Notes under the pieces: model-generated
Databases searched by the model: none
Told to the model about the DNA's origin: nothing
The model's input: the letters and a program-made list of their open reading frames with translations, nothing else
Position numbers and translations under genes: made by a program
NCBI GenBank assembly: GCA_964626885.1
Contig: CAZVJA010000020.1
Span: forward strand, 1-41,420
Origin: CAZVJA01 sp964626885
GTDB taxonomy: Bacteria > Planctomycetota > Planctomycetia > Planctomycetales > Planctomycetaceae
DNA: 41,420 nucleotides
Reading direction: 5' to 3'
Shown here: positions 9,216-18,617 of the stretch, piece by piece
Position numbering within the stretch: the first letter of the stretch is position 1
Layout of the letters: every line of letters starts with the position of its first letter

Positions 9216-10337
9216 GTGCTGCTGATCGATCTGCTGGCCGAAGATCTCACGTATACGATCGTTCTGCTCGTCTGGACGATTGGGTTGGCAACTGCGCTCG
9301 TTGTGTTGCTCAAGCAAAGGCGGCAAAGTCGCGCGAATCGCCGCAAGATGCTGTTCATTCACGTTGGCTTAGCCTTCTGGATGGTGTTAGCGGTGGGGAC
9401 AGCGTGTGAAACGTCGTTTGCGTTATTCGTCGATCAAAGCGACACGTTCAACACGACCAATGTCTCGAAACGCTGGTTGCGGCTGCATCACGACAACGAA
9501 AAGCAGCCCCCGTTGGGGAACCGCGACATTGAGTCCTTCACGAAGTTTCCCCCGCCGGGAAAAAAACGCATTTGCTTTGTGGGAGACAGCTTCACGGCTG
9601 GCCACGGTGTGAAGCACATGAGGGATCGCTTCGCCGATCGCATCCGTGCCCGACTTGAGGAAAAGCAACCCGGCAGATATGTCGTAGCGAACCTCGGCGA
9701 CCCGGGATTGGAAACTTCAATGATCGAGGCGATCGTCCATTCCCTGCTGCTGGATGGAAATGAGATGAGCATGGTCGTCTACGTGCTCTGCCTGAATGAC
9801 ATCGAAGGGTTTCCGCAGGTAGTCGATGGCAAGGACAATTGGGATACACCGACGAAGAAAGCACTCGCGGGAGTCTATGTCGCAGCACCTCGATTCTTTC
9901 TGTTCCGCGATACTTACTTCTTCAACTGGCTGTACTACCGCTACCTGCAATTGAGGAGTCCGGCTTCAAATTCCTACTTCGACGCACTTGCGGAGTCGTA
10001 TCGGACGACACAGTGGGATCTGATGAGCCGCAAGATACTGCAAATGCGAGACGAATGCCGGGAGAAGAACGTCGAGTTCCGCATGGCGATTTTTCCGTTT
10101 CTGCACAGTCTGGGGCCAGATTATCCGTTTCTTGAGACCCATCGAAAACTCGTCGCGTTCTGTCAGGCACACGAAATCCGCGTGCTCGATCTGGAGCCGG
10201 TTTTTCGCGCGCATGCTGAGGAGCACCTAACGGTCAATCCGTTCGACGCACATCCGAACGAGCGGGCACACGCCATCGCGGCGGAGGCGATGGAGCAGAA
10301 ATTGCTGAACGATCTTTTCGAACCGGCGGGGAAATGA
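9216..10337 (+). CDS. Membrane-anchored SGNH/GDSL hydrolase-like protein
   Basis: 373 residues starting at a GTG 3 nt after the upstream stop. Two N-terminal hydrophobic helices (~12-32 and ~45-65) precede an extracytoplasmic SGNH domain. Block I is ICFVGDSFTAGHG with the probable nucleophile Ser125; a middle block contains VANLGDPGLET; block V is FDAHPNERAH with Asp344 and His346 as candidate catalytic residues. Such domains act as esterases or, in envelope pathways, as O-acetyl transferases or esterases on polysaccharides. Sitting between two GT-C-like genes, a role in modifying the same surface glycan is plausible (inference). Its stop codon overlaps the next gene's start (ATGA at 10334-10337), so the two are translationally coupled. 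Confidence 0.75.
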   Translation: MLLIDLLAEDLTYTIVLLVWTIGLATALVVLLKQRRQSRANRRKMLFIHVGLAFWMVLAVGTACETSFALFVDQSDTFNTTNVSKRWLRLHHDNEKQPPLGNRDIESFTKFPPPGKKRICFVGDSFTAGHGVKHMRDRFADRIRARLEEKQPGRYVVANLGDPGLETSMIEAIVHSLLLDGNEMSMVVYVLCLNDIEGFPQVVDGKDNWDTPTKKALAGVYVAAPRFFLFRDTYFFNWLYYRYLQLRSPASNSYFDALAESYRTTQWDLMSRKILQMRDECREKNVEFRMAIFPFLHSLGPDYPFLETHRKLVAFCQAHEIRVLDLEPVFRAHAEEHLTVNPFDAHPNERAHAIAAEAMEQKLLNDLFEPAGK

Positions 10338-12118
10338 ACAAGGAACCGGCCAACGAATCGACGCGAGAAGTGAAGCGGCGCGAGCGGTTGATGTGGATCG
10401 CGGTTGCGCTGCTTCTGGCGTTGCAATTCATATTGGGATGCGACGCGGCCGGTCGCTTGACTCCCACGCACGATGAATACTGGCATCTGCCGGTCGGACT
10501 CTTGAACCTCAAGACCGGCCGATTCGATCTCGACAACCTCAATCCCCCATTGATGCGGATGTGGGCTGCCTTGCCACTCTTTTCCACATCCGCCGGCGAT
10601 ATTGAATCTGATTATCATCCCGAGGCCACCGGTTATGGTGACGCGTTCGTGCAGCATGCCGGACAGAAGGTAAGCAGCATCCCGCAAGCGGCTGATTACA
10701 AGGGTTGGTTTCAGCATGGCCGTGTGATGGTTCTGCTGTTGACGGTCGCGACGGGGCTCGTGCTCGCAATCTGGTCGCGCCAAATGTTCGGCTGCGGAGC
10801 CGCGGTGCTGACGACGCTGCTTTGGGTGACCTGTCCCAACATTCTTGCACATGGGTCTCTTGTCACGACTGATCTGGGGGCCGCTGCCTTCTTCGTGTTT
10901 GTGTCCTATGCAGCCTGGAAGCATGCCCATCGGCCGACATGGAGTAAGGCTGTTCTGTGGGGTACGATCCTCGGCCTGGCCCAGCTTGCGAAATACACTT
11001 GCGTATTGTTGTACCCCGTCAGCCTCGTGATCTGGATCGTCTGCCGAGTCCGCAACCGTGAAGCGGCGGCCGCGAACTGGAAGCGGTCCGCGTTGCAGGG
11101 GGTGACGGTCTGTGCCGTGAGTCTGGTGGTGTTAAACGCGGGGTACCTGTTCCACGGCAGTTTCACACCGCTGTCGAGTTACAAGTTTCAAAGCGCCGCG
11201 CTTTCGGATTGGCACACGAAACTCGGGTTGCTCGGGCGGCTGCCTGTTCCCTTGCCGCGCGATTACCTGCAGGGTCTCGATCGCCAGAAACAGATCATGG
11301 AGAGCCCGCACCCGGTCTATCTCGACGGTGAGTGGAACATCGAAGGATTCTCGAACTACTATCTGATGGCGATGTTCTACAAGTTGCCGCACCCGTTACA
11401 GCTCTTGTTCGTATGTGTTGTGCTATTTCTCGTCAGCCCAGCTTCCGTGAATCGGTCGATCCGAACTCAGAGTGTGGTTCTGTTGCCTGCATTCGCGATG
11501 CTCACCGCTGCGGGCGCAGGGGGGATGCAGCTCGGTATTCGTTATGTGCTGCCGGTACTCCCGTTCCTAATGCTGTTCGCGGGACAGGGGGCGCGCTGGT
11601 GGGACTGGAAACGAGCACGACTTCGTACCGTGGTCGTCGCGATTCTCGCCCTAGTATCCTGTGTGTCACTCCGGTACCACCCGCATCATCTCGCGTATTT
11701 CAACGAATTGGCTGGGGGACCGGTCGGTGGGCGGGCACACCTGCTCGATTCGAATCTCGACTGGGGGCAGGATCTCGACGGTTTGAAATCCTGGATGGAT
11801 ACAAACAATCAGCAGGAAATCGGGCTGGCGTATTTCGGCACCGTCCCGCCAGCCTCGCTCGGAATCCGCTATCGCGTTCCACCGTCGCGCGTCCCGCAAC
11901 CCGGCTGGTACGCGGTGAGCGTGAACTTTGTCATGGGACGACCGCACGTGTTGCGCGATGAAACGGGAAAGTTTCGCGCCGCGGATATTAACGAGTTCGC
12001 GTACTTCCAGTTCTTCGAGCCAGCCGCTCGAATCGGTTACTCAATTGACGTCTATCACCTCACGCAAGATGACGTCAATCGTTGGCACGCCGCACTGCAG
12101 CGCGCCGGCATGCGATGA
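10334..12118 (+). CDS. GT-C (family 39-like) dolichol-phosphate-type glycosyltransferase
   Basis: 594 residues with ~10 hydrophobic helices. After the first helix comes THDEYWH, with Asp47-Glu48 as the acidic pair typical of GT-C enzymes of the PMT/ArnT type, which move a sugar from a lipid-phosphate donor to an acceptor on the outer face of the membrane. NLDWGQDLDGLKSWM (~475-490) in the C-terminal soluble part is a hallmark I associate with planctomycete family-39-like proteins. The ATG overlaps the preceding stop and has GGGGAA just upstream. Last gene of the operon; a strong terminator follows 20 bp after the stop. Donor and acceptor cannot be deduced. Confidence 0.8.
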   Translation: MNKEPANESTREVKRRERLMWIAVALLLALQFILGCDAAGRLTPTHDEYWHLPVGLLNLKTGRFDLDNLNPPLMRMWAALPLFSTSAGDIESDYHPEATGYGDAFVQHAGQKVSSIPQAADYKGWFQHGRVMVLLLTVATGLVLAIWSRQMFGCGAAVLTTLLWVTCPNILAHGSLVTTDLGAAAFFVFVSYAAWKHAHRPTWSKAVLWGTILGLAQLAKYTCVLLYPVSLVIWIVCRVRNREAAAANWKRSALQGVTVCAVSLVVLNAGYLFHGSFTPLSSYKFQSAALSDWHTKLGLLGRLPVPLPRDYLQGLDRQKQIMESPHPVYLDGEWNIEGFSNYYLMAMFYKLPHPLQLLFVCVVLFLVSPASVNRSIRTQSVVLLPAFAMLTAAGAGGMQLGIRYVLPVLPFLMLFAGQGARWWDWKRARLRTVVVAILALVSCVSLRYHPHHLAYFNELAGGPVGGRAHLLDSNLDWGQDLDGLKSWMDTNNQQEIGLAYFGTVPPASLGIRYRVPPSRVPQPGWYAVSVNFVMGRPHVLRDETGKFRAADINEFAYFQFFEPAARIGYSIDVYHLTQDDVNRWHAALQRAGMR

Positions 12119-12138
12119 GGTTACGATCCCATGAAAAG

Positions 12139-12162
12139 GCCCACCGACGGCCGTCGGTGGGC
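12139..12162. terminator. Bidirectional terminator between convergent genes
   Basis: A perfect 12+12 nt palindrome, GCCCACCGACGG then CCGTCGGTGGGC; in RNA it would fold as a 10-bp stem with a GGCC loop. On the minus strand it is followed by CCTTTTC, on the plus strand by TTCTCG. It lies between the stop of the GT-C gene and the stop of the convergent A2M-like gene, so it probably serves both. Confidence 0.75.
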
Positions 12163-12203
12163 TTCTCGCGTTCTTCAATCAGCAGTCGATCAAGACGCTG
12201 TAT

Positions 12204-15200
12204 TTATTCTCCCGTCGCTTGGGGCGCGCCCGGAGTTGGGCGATCCTCAATGAGAACTTTGATCTCATCCGAGTTCCCGCGCAGTTCCGGTGCATACATG
12301 CCGAGGGCGATCGTCGGCAGCGCACTGAACTTGCCCGGCGTTTCCGCCCGCATGCGGTAACTCACGCTATGTTTGCCGCGCGCCAGCCGCCTCACGAAGA
12401 ACGTCACCTGCTCGTCGCGCAACTGCACATAGGCCCCGAGGCTGGTCGAGTTATAGCCGCTCTGCACGTCGAACGGTTCAAAACCGGCGGCCTTCTTATC
12501 CTCAAACAGCAGGTGCTCGTAGTCGTTCTTGCTGTCGATTTCGAGCTCGATCTCCACCAGATCGCCGCTCGTGACCGAACCGAGGTTCGGAATCTCGACT
12601 CGGTCGTACTTCTCGACACGTTGATCGATCACCTGTCCGCGCGAACCGGCCACGTGCTCTTGCTTGTCTTTCCGAACGAGCTTGTAGTATTTGCGGTTCA
12701 CTTTGATTTCCAGCCCGGCGGCTGTGATGGGATCTTCCAGCGTGAAATTGGTGAGATACGCACAGAAATAAACCGGGCCGGTTCCCTGCCGCTTCAGCTC
12801 GACGGTGTGCACGCCGGTTTCGACGGCGTCCCCTTCCAGCACAAACTTGTTGTCGAAACTGAACAGGTTCTCGGCATCGATTTTCACCTCTTTGCGTTTC
12901 TTGCCGTCGAGCCAGACTTCGAGCGTCATGTCCGGCTTGTCTTCACCGCTGGCCGTGAGATACTCAGCCAGCGCCTCGATGGCGATCGCCGTGTCGCGCG
13001 TGCTGTTCCAGTACGTGGCGTGCTTGCGGTTGTTGATGAGGTACTTCACTAACCGGGACGCTCTGTCCCCTTTCGGCTTGGTTTTGGCCAGCAGTTTAAG
13101 ATAGTACGCGTTCGCCTCGACCTCGCTGTCGTACCAGAACCACCAATAACTTCCTTCCGGCATCTTGAGATACGCGGTCTGGTTCTCGTCGTCCTGGACC
13201 AGATATTGATCGATGTTCTGCAGAATCATCGCCAACTTGTCGGCTTGGTTCTCCTTGTGCAGCGCCAGCCCGTACATCGCTTTTGCATAGACCGAAAGAT
13301 GCGACCGGTCGCGATAGAGGAAATCTCGCATGTTAGCATCCGACACGCCGGCATCGGCAAGCACCATGTAGACCAACGCATCGATGTTGTCGGCGTACTG
13401 CTTATACGGAGTGACGCGCTCACCTCGCTCGTCCTTCTTTTCGTAATTTTTGAGCCAGGTGACCTGTTCTACTTGATAGTTCTTGAGCCACGCGATCCCT
13501 TTGTCGAGCACGCCGGGCGCAAGTGCGACATCGTTCTGAGCCGCCAATTGCAGACCGTGCACGATGAGCGCCGTCTGGTGTGGCGACGAGTATTCGCCCC
13601 ACCCCCAGAACCAGCCCCACCCGCCATCACTGAGCTGCATTTCAGTGAGTGCCTTCACCCCTTGCTTGACCATTCGTTCGACCTCGGCATTGTCGAAGAC
13701 GGGGTTGTGGTCGTAACGCTTCCAGCCTTCCGCGCGGGCGGGGTCATCACCTATCTCCTGCGCGTTGAGATTTATCCGTTTCTTCTTCACCGCTTCAAGG
13801 TCGATCTGCATCCGCTTCAGAATGTTTTGCGTGATGACCGTCGGCAAGAACCGGTTGAGGGTGCAGTCGGTCGTCTCGTGCGGATAGCTGACGAGGTAGG
13901 GGAGGGCATCGACCATGGCCCCGGCCAGCGTGGGGGAATAGCGGATTTCGAGCCGGCTTTCATTGATCCGCCGTTCGCCGGGCACGCGGATCTCGAACTT
14001 CGATTCATTCTTATCCGGACGAATTGCGCCGGCATACGATTCGGTCTTGAGCATTCCGTGAATGCGGACCGGAAACTTCATCTGCATCGCGTCCGACTCT
14101 TCATCGGTGAGGGCCTTCATCCGCACGATCGCTTCGCCGGCGCCCGTCACCTTCACGCGCCAATCGACTCGCTGCTCGCCGCCGGCGGGAATTTCAACGG
14201 TCCGCTCCGCGGCATCCACCGGTTGCAGAGTGTTCCCTTCCAGTTCCAGAACTACTCGGGCCGACTTCATGCTCGGGAGATAGTTATGCACGTTAGCGGT
14301 GAGGACCACTTCATCCTTTTCGACGAAGAATCGCGGTGCCTGCAGACGAACGAGCAGTTTCTTGGTCGTGATGACTTCCGATTCTCCCTGGCCGACCTTT
14401 GTGCCGTGGCTCATCGTCCAGGCGCGGATCTTCCAGGTGGTGAGGTTTTCCGGCATGGTGAGCGCGATTTCCGCCATGCCATTCTCGTCGGCAATGACGG
14501 AGCCGGCCCAGTAGGCAGTATCGGCGAATTGCGTGCGGACCGTCGGTTCGATGAGTGGCTCTGCCCCTGGCGCGCTGCTTTCCGCCTTGGCTTCGAGAGC
14601 GTCCATTGGTGCCGCGGACGCTGGTGGCATTGCCCCTTCGCCATCTCTGGCCGACATGCTCTTCCTGACAGCACCACCCAACGCAACGCCTTCTTTCAGT
14701 GCATCGCGTCCTTCATCCATCATCAGATCGCCGAACACCCCGATGTTACCCATCGGCGTTTCTTTCTCGCGTAGCAGGTTGTACGAAATGCGCTGCAGGC
14801 TGGTGAGCGTGTAGGGATGATGACTGCGCCGCCATTTCCAGAAGAACTCGCGAATCTCCGGGACGTTCGAGCCGCCGGAGATATAATCAACGCTCTTGTC
14901 GTAGATGGAAAGCGCCGTTTGTCCAACGATCGGCTTGCCGTCGATGTCGGTGAGCTTGACCTTCACCGTGGCGGGAGTGCCAGGCTTGTACTCGGTAGCG
15001 GAAGCAGCCAGATCGACGTTGACGACTCGTTTCTCGGGGGGAACGATTACTTCCCGCGTCTCGGTGAAGACCTTACCGCCGGAGATGGTAAAGGCCTCGA
15101 TGAAGAAGTTCGGCATGTCTTTTTTGACGACGCCGATCTCTTGAATCGTGCTCTTGCCCGTGAGGCGGATGATCTGCGGGCGGGGATAGATGCCATTTGT

Positions 15201-18200
15201 CGGTCGCACAAACAGGACGACCGTACCGCTGACGCGGTTGGTGTTGATCATCAGCCGGACGGTTTCGCCGGGGGAGTACTCGCGTTTCTCGGTGACAAGC
15301 TCGATGTCGTTGAATCGGAAATCAGAGCCGTTGTTCCCTTGCCCGATAACGGTGACGAGATACCCCCCTTCGACGGTGTGTTCCTTAGAATCGGTCACTT
15401 TGTACGACAACCGATACTGACCAGGATCGGCTGCTTTGATCTGCAACTCTGCTTCACCGCGTTCGTTGGTGTCGAGATTCCAGTTTTCCAGCAGCGTTTC
15501 GACAGGCTTCGCGTTTGCATCGTATGTGATTTTGTAAAGTGACAGGATCCCTTTTCCCGCGACCGGTTTCTGGTCGAGCGTTTGCGCTTTGAAGCTTGCT
15601 TTGACGGCATCGCCGGCGCGGTAATAACCCCGATCGACCCAGCTGAAGACCTTGAAGGGACTGCGGGCGACGAGAACATTCCCCTTGCCGACGATCGTGC
15701 GGCGCGAAGCATCGACAACTTCCGCGGTGACTTCGTATTGGTGATCGAGATCTCCATGAATCGCTTTTGTAAAGGATGTATCGATCTCTACCTTGAAGGT
15801 GCCATCCTCGCCGATCGGCACTTCCGCATCAGCCACAACTTCCGGCGGATCGTGCCGCGCGGGCCACCAAAAGGGATACGGCCGCATGCATCCCCAGATT
15901 TTCCAGCCAGGATACCAGTCGTAATCATAGGCGAACCACCAATAGCCGGGACCGTAGAACCAGTCCCACAGACCGACTGGATACCAGTGCGCCGCGTGGT
16001 TCGTCCGCTGTACTTTGTAATGCACGGTGGCCTTCGTCACCGGAGCGCCGAAATAGTATTTCGCGCGGATGGTGGCTGTGACTTTGTCGCCGAGCGCGAC
16101 CGGTTCGGTCGGAGCTTCGACAGTGACTTCGAATTCGGGCTTCTTGTATTCTTCGACCCGAAAGCTCCCGCCGCCGTCAACCCCTCCTTCGACAATGGCG
16201 ATTGAATACTGGCCGAGCGCGGCTCCCTTGGGAATCGCATACTCCCCCTCGAACCCGGCATACGCATCCGACAGGTACTCTCTTTCGAAGACATTTTCGC
16301 CAAGCGGGTTGGTAATCCGGATTTTAAACTTCTTGTTTTCGAAGTCCGAGACATCCTCCATATCGTATTTCGCGTGCCGCACCCAGAACTTGTACTTGGC
16401 CGATTGGTCGGGACGATAGACCGGCCGATCGGTTGCGACGAAAACTTTTGTAGCGTTGTATTCGGTATCGTCTGCGCGTCCATACCAGACACCGTCAAAT
16501 CCAAGATAGGCAAAGCGACCCTGATCGTTGCGAGCGATAACCAGCCACTGATATTCGTGCTCGAGATCCTTCTGGTCCGGAATCACCTGTCCATCGGCGT
16601 CAGCGAACTCCGCAAACTGCCGTGTTCGCACGCGATACTCATTCCGCTGGATGTGTTCGTTCCAGAAACCGAAGAAATCGAGATGCGCCTTCGGTACCGG
16701 CTTGCCTGTTACCGCGTCGGCGACGAAGTAATACGCCGCGTCGTTGATCGGCTTTTTGACGATGACCGTGTCAGCGATCCAGACGACGATGCGGCTGGTG
16801 TTTCCGTCCTCCATTCGCGCGGTGACGAGGTACGCTCCCGGTTTTTGCAGCGGTGTTGTGATGCTGATGCGGCGGTCGAAATGTGCGTTGCGCGCTTCGA
16901 GGTCGACATCCCAATCTGCGACCTTCTCGCCGACATACTGATTCTGGTTCTTCACGACCAGTCGATGCCCAAGGTCGCCGATGTTCATGTTGTCCCAGTC
17001 GAGACGCTGTGGATTAGATTTTAGAAAGATTTTGACGTCATCGAGCAGCTTCTCGACTTTGACTTCCTTGGCCTCGAGGTGAACCTTCTTACCATTGCGG
17101 AAGCGGAAGTCGAGTACGCTACCTTTGCCAGCTGGCTGTGTATCGGATCTTTCAAATCGCCCCCAGTTGCCGACGATCTGATTCAGCCGGGTGCGTTTGT
17201 AATTGTTGCTTCCAGGCCCAAACTGCGAAATGTTCTTCCGCCAGTATTCGGCCGCGCGGGGGTACTGCCGTCGATTCTCGAAGATTTGCGCGAGAGTTTC
17301 GAGGGCACTTTGGGCATAGCCGTTCTGTTCACCGCCGGCAACCTGCTGATAAATGCGAATGAAGTTGAACTCGTCGGGAAGCTGGAATCTTTTTACGCCT
17401 GTCGCAAGCTTGGCGATTGTTTCCTTCTCTCCGAGCGTGTGGAGGGCATACGGACCGCTTTCGTCTTTATCCGGATCATCGCTTTCATGCGGACCGAAGA
17501 AGCGGCCGTAGTAGCGCATTGTCTGTACGCCAAATTGCTCGTGCAGAAAGTTTGCGAAGGTCATATGAACTTCGGTGCTGCGGTTTGGATCGACCTTCGC
17601 CGCCTGGTCAAGACACCATCTCCAGCGTTCGCCGTCCGTCTTTGCCGTCTCGTAGCTCTCGGGCTTGTGATGGAAGACGGGATTGCCCTCCGCATCGACC
17701 GGCGCACCGCGCGGGTTTTGGCCCCGGCTGGGCCACCAGCCGAAGTATTGCGTCTTCTCATAATCCGGGAGCGTTGAAAGATCGGTAAGTGCCTGCAACT
17801 CCCAGGCGTTGAGATAGCCTCGTCCTTGCAGGAGTTGTCGGGCGAAGTCGAGGTAGAATCCCGACGCGGCGGCGTGGTCGGACTCTGCCTTGACGATTGG
17901 GAGTGCTTGCTGCATCAGTTGCAATGCGCGAACCCGATCTCGTTCGAGGGAGCTGACCATTTCGCCCCCACCCCGTTTTTCCCCGCGATAAAACTTGCCG
18001 GCGACGGTGTAGCCGTAATGTGTTGCGCCGAGATACGAATTTGCGGCGGCACTGAGCAATTGCCAGTTGTTTGCGTGCAGGGCGATGACCTGCTCGCGGA
18101 ACTCGTCCGCTTCATCTTCGCGTGCCAGGTTCCGCAGACATTGAACCGCGCGGTCGAGGTCGTAGCCCACTTCCGTCTTTCCGTTCGTCCGGTCGAGCGC

Positions 18201-18359
18201 GAGATCGCGGAACAATTCCCATGCGTCGCGATAGTTGCCGGCCGTGAATTGCTTATCCGCCGCCGCTCGGCGATCCGCAATGGAACCTGCGGGGGCTCCC
18301 CAGGATGTGGCCCAAATCGTGAATGCAAGTGTAATCGCCAATCCGAGATGCTTTGCCAT
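12204..18359 (-). CDS. Alpha-2-macroglobulin-like exported protein lacking the thioester
   Basis: 2051 residues with an N-terminal signal peptide (MAKHLGLAITLAFTIWATSW). Residues ~30-400 look like TPR-type helices; MG domains follow, with the MG2 hallmark TDRPVYRPDQSAKYKFWV near residue 645. A flexible Ala/Gly/Met-rich stretch at ~1195-1275 takes the place of the bait region, then the A2M domain (ADTAYWAGSV, ~1275) and an alpha/alpha-toroid-like region with GGWGWFWGWGEYSSPHQTAL. Where thioester members have a C-x-E-Q motif, this protein reads YPHETTDCTLNRFLP: the only cysteine, Cys1499, sits at the glutamine position. So it cannot make the usual Cys-Gln thioester. Bacterial relatives are periplasmic protease traps or protective proteins; here trapping would have to be non-covalent (inference). 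A W/Y-rich block occupies residues 791-832. AAGG lies 10 nt before the start. Convergent with the GT-C operon. Confidence 0.88.
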   Translation of the reverse strand: MAKHLGLAITLAFTIWATSWGAPAGSIADRRAAADKQFTAGNYRDAWELFRDLALDRTNGKTEVGYDLDRAVQCLRNLAREDEADEFREQVIALHANNWQLLSAAANSYLGATHYGYTVAGKFYRGEKRGGGEMVSSLERDRVRALQLMQQALPIVKAESDHAAASGFYLDFARQLLQGRGYLNAWELQALTDLSTLPDYEKTQYFGWWPSRGQNPRGAPVDAEGNPVFHHKPESYETAKTDGERWRWCLDQAAKVDPNRSTEVHMTFANFLHEQFGVQTMRYYGRFFGPHESDDPDKDESGPYALHTLGEKETIAKLATGVKRFQLPDEFNFIRIYQQVAGGEQNGYAQSALETLAQIFENRRQYPRAAEYWRKNISQFGPGSNNYKRTRLNQIVGNWGRFERSDTQPAGKGSVLDFRFRNGKKVHLEAKEVKVEKLLDDVKIFLKSNPQRLDWDNMNIGDLGHRLVVKNQNQYVGEKVADWDVDLEARNAHFDRRISITTPLQKPGAYLVTARMEDGNTSRIVVWIADTVIVKKPINDAAYYFVADAVTGKPVPKAHLDFFGFWNEHIQRNEYRVRTRQFAEFADADGQVIPDQKDLEHEYQWLVIARNDQGRFAYLGFDGVWYGRADDTEYNATKVFVATDRPVYRPDQSAKYKFWVRHAKYDMEDVSDFENKKFKIRITNPLGENVFEREYLSDAYAGFEGEYAIPKGAALGQYSIAIVEGGVDGGGSFRVEEYKKPEFEVTVEAPTEPVALGDKVTATIRAKYYFGAPVTKATVHYKVQRTNHAAHWYPVGLWDWFYGPGYWWFAYDYDWYPGWKIWGCMRPYPFWWPARHDPPEVVADAEVPIGEDGTFKVEIDTSFTKAIHGDLDHQYEVTAEVVDASRRTIVGKGNVLVARSPFKVFSWVDRGYYRAGDAVKASFKAQTLDQKPVAGKGILSLYKITYDANAKPVETLLENWNLDTNERGEAELQIKAADPGQYRLSYKVTDSKEHTVEGGYLVTVIGQGNNGSDFRFNDIELVTEKREYSPGETVRLMINTNRVSGTVVLFVRPTNGIYPRPQIIRLTGKSTIQEIGVVKKDMPNFFIEAFTISGGKVFTETREVIVPPEKRVVNVDLAASATEYKPGTPATVKVKLTDIDGKPIVGQTALSIYDKSVDYISGGSNVPEIREFFWKWRRSHHPYTLTSLQRISYNLLREKETPMGNIGVFGDLMMDEGRDALKEGVALGGAVRKSMSARDGEGAMPPASAAPMDALEAKAESSAPGAEPLIEPTVRTQFADTAYWAGSVIADENGMAEIALTMPENLTTWKIRAWTMSHGTKVGQGESEVITTKKLLVRLQAPRFFVEKDEVVLTANVHNYLPSMKSARVVLELEGNTLQPVDAAERTVEIPAGGEQRVDWRVKVTGAGEAIVRMKALTDEESDAMQMKFPVRIHGMLKTESYAGAIRPDKNESKFEIRVPGERRINESRLEIRYSPTLAGAMVDALPYLVSYPHETTDCTLNRFLPTVITQNILKRMQIDLEAVKKKRINLNAQEIGDDPARAEGWKRYDHNPVFDNAEVERMVKQGVKALTEMQLSDGGWGWFWGWGEYSSPHQTALIVHGLQLAAQNDVALAPGVLDKGIAWLKNYQVEQVTWLKNYEKKDERGERVTPYKQYADNIDALVYMVLADAGVSDANMRDFLYRDRSHLSVYAKAMYGLALHKENQADKLAMILQNIDQYLVQDDENQTAYLKMPEGSYWWFWYDSEVEANAYYLKLLAKTKPKGDRASRLVKYLINNRKHATYWNSTRDTAIAIEALAEYLTASGEDKPDMTLEVWLDGKKRKEVKIDAENLFSFDNKFVLEGDAVETGVHTVELKRQGTGPVYFCAYLTNFTLEDPITAAGLEIKVNRKYYKLVRKDKQEHVAGSRGQVIDQRVEKYDRVEIPNLGSVTSGDLVEIELEIDSKNDYEHLLFEDKKAAGFEPFDVQSGYNSTSLGAYVQLRDEQVTFFVRRLARGKHSVSYRMRAETPGKFSALPTIALGMYAPELRGNSDEIKVLIEDRPTPGAPQATGE

Positions 18360-18617
18360 ATGAAGATCGCCTTATGACTACGCGTGATGCCCGCGCTGTG
18401 TGCTGGAAAAATCCGCCGGCTGAGGAACGCCACGGTCAGAATGGATGTCAGTGCCTCCGAGGCAGCCCGGGATTTCGAATTTTCCAGGCGGCGGGGCTCG
18501 CAGGTCCGTGCGATAGGACGCCATTGCAACCGGCGAAGTTCCCGAATACTCTCGGGAATCGTTCCAGCCCCTTGCCGAGCCGGTGATTATGTTGATTTTC
18601 ATGGAATTGTCGATCCC

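Noticed and set aside
13206..14774. 522-codon plus-strand open frame (and a similar one at 12219-13052)
   Set aside because: Both are antisense to the well-supported A2M-like gene and show no recognisable protein features.
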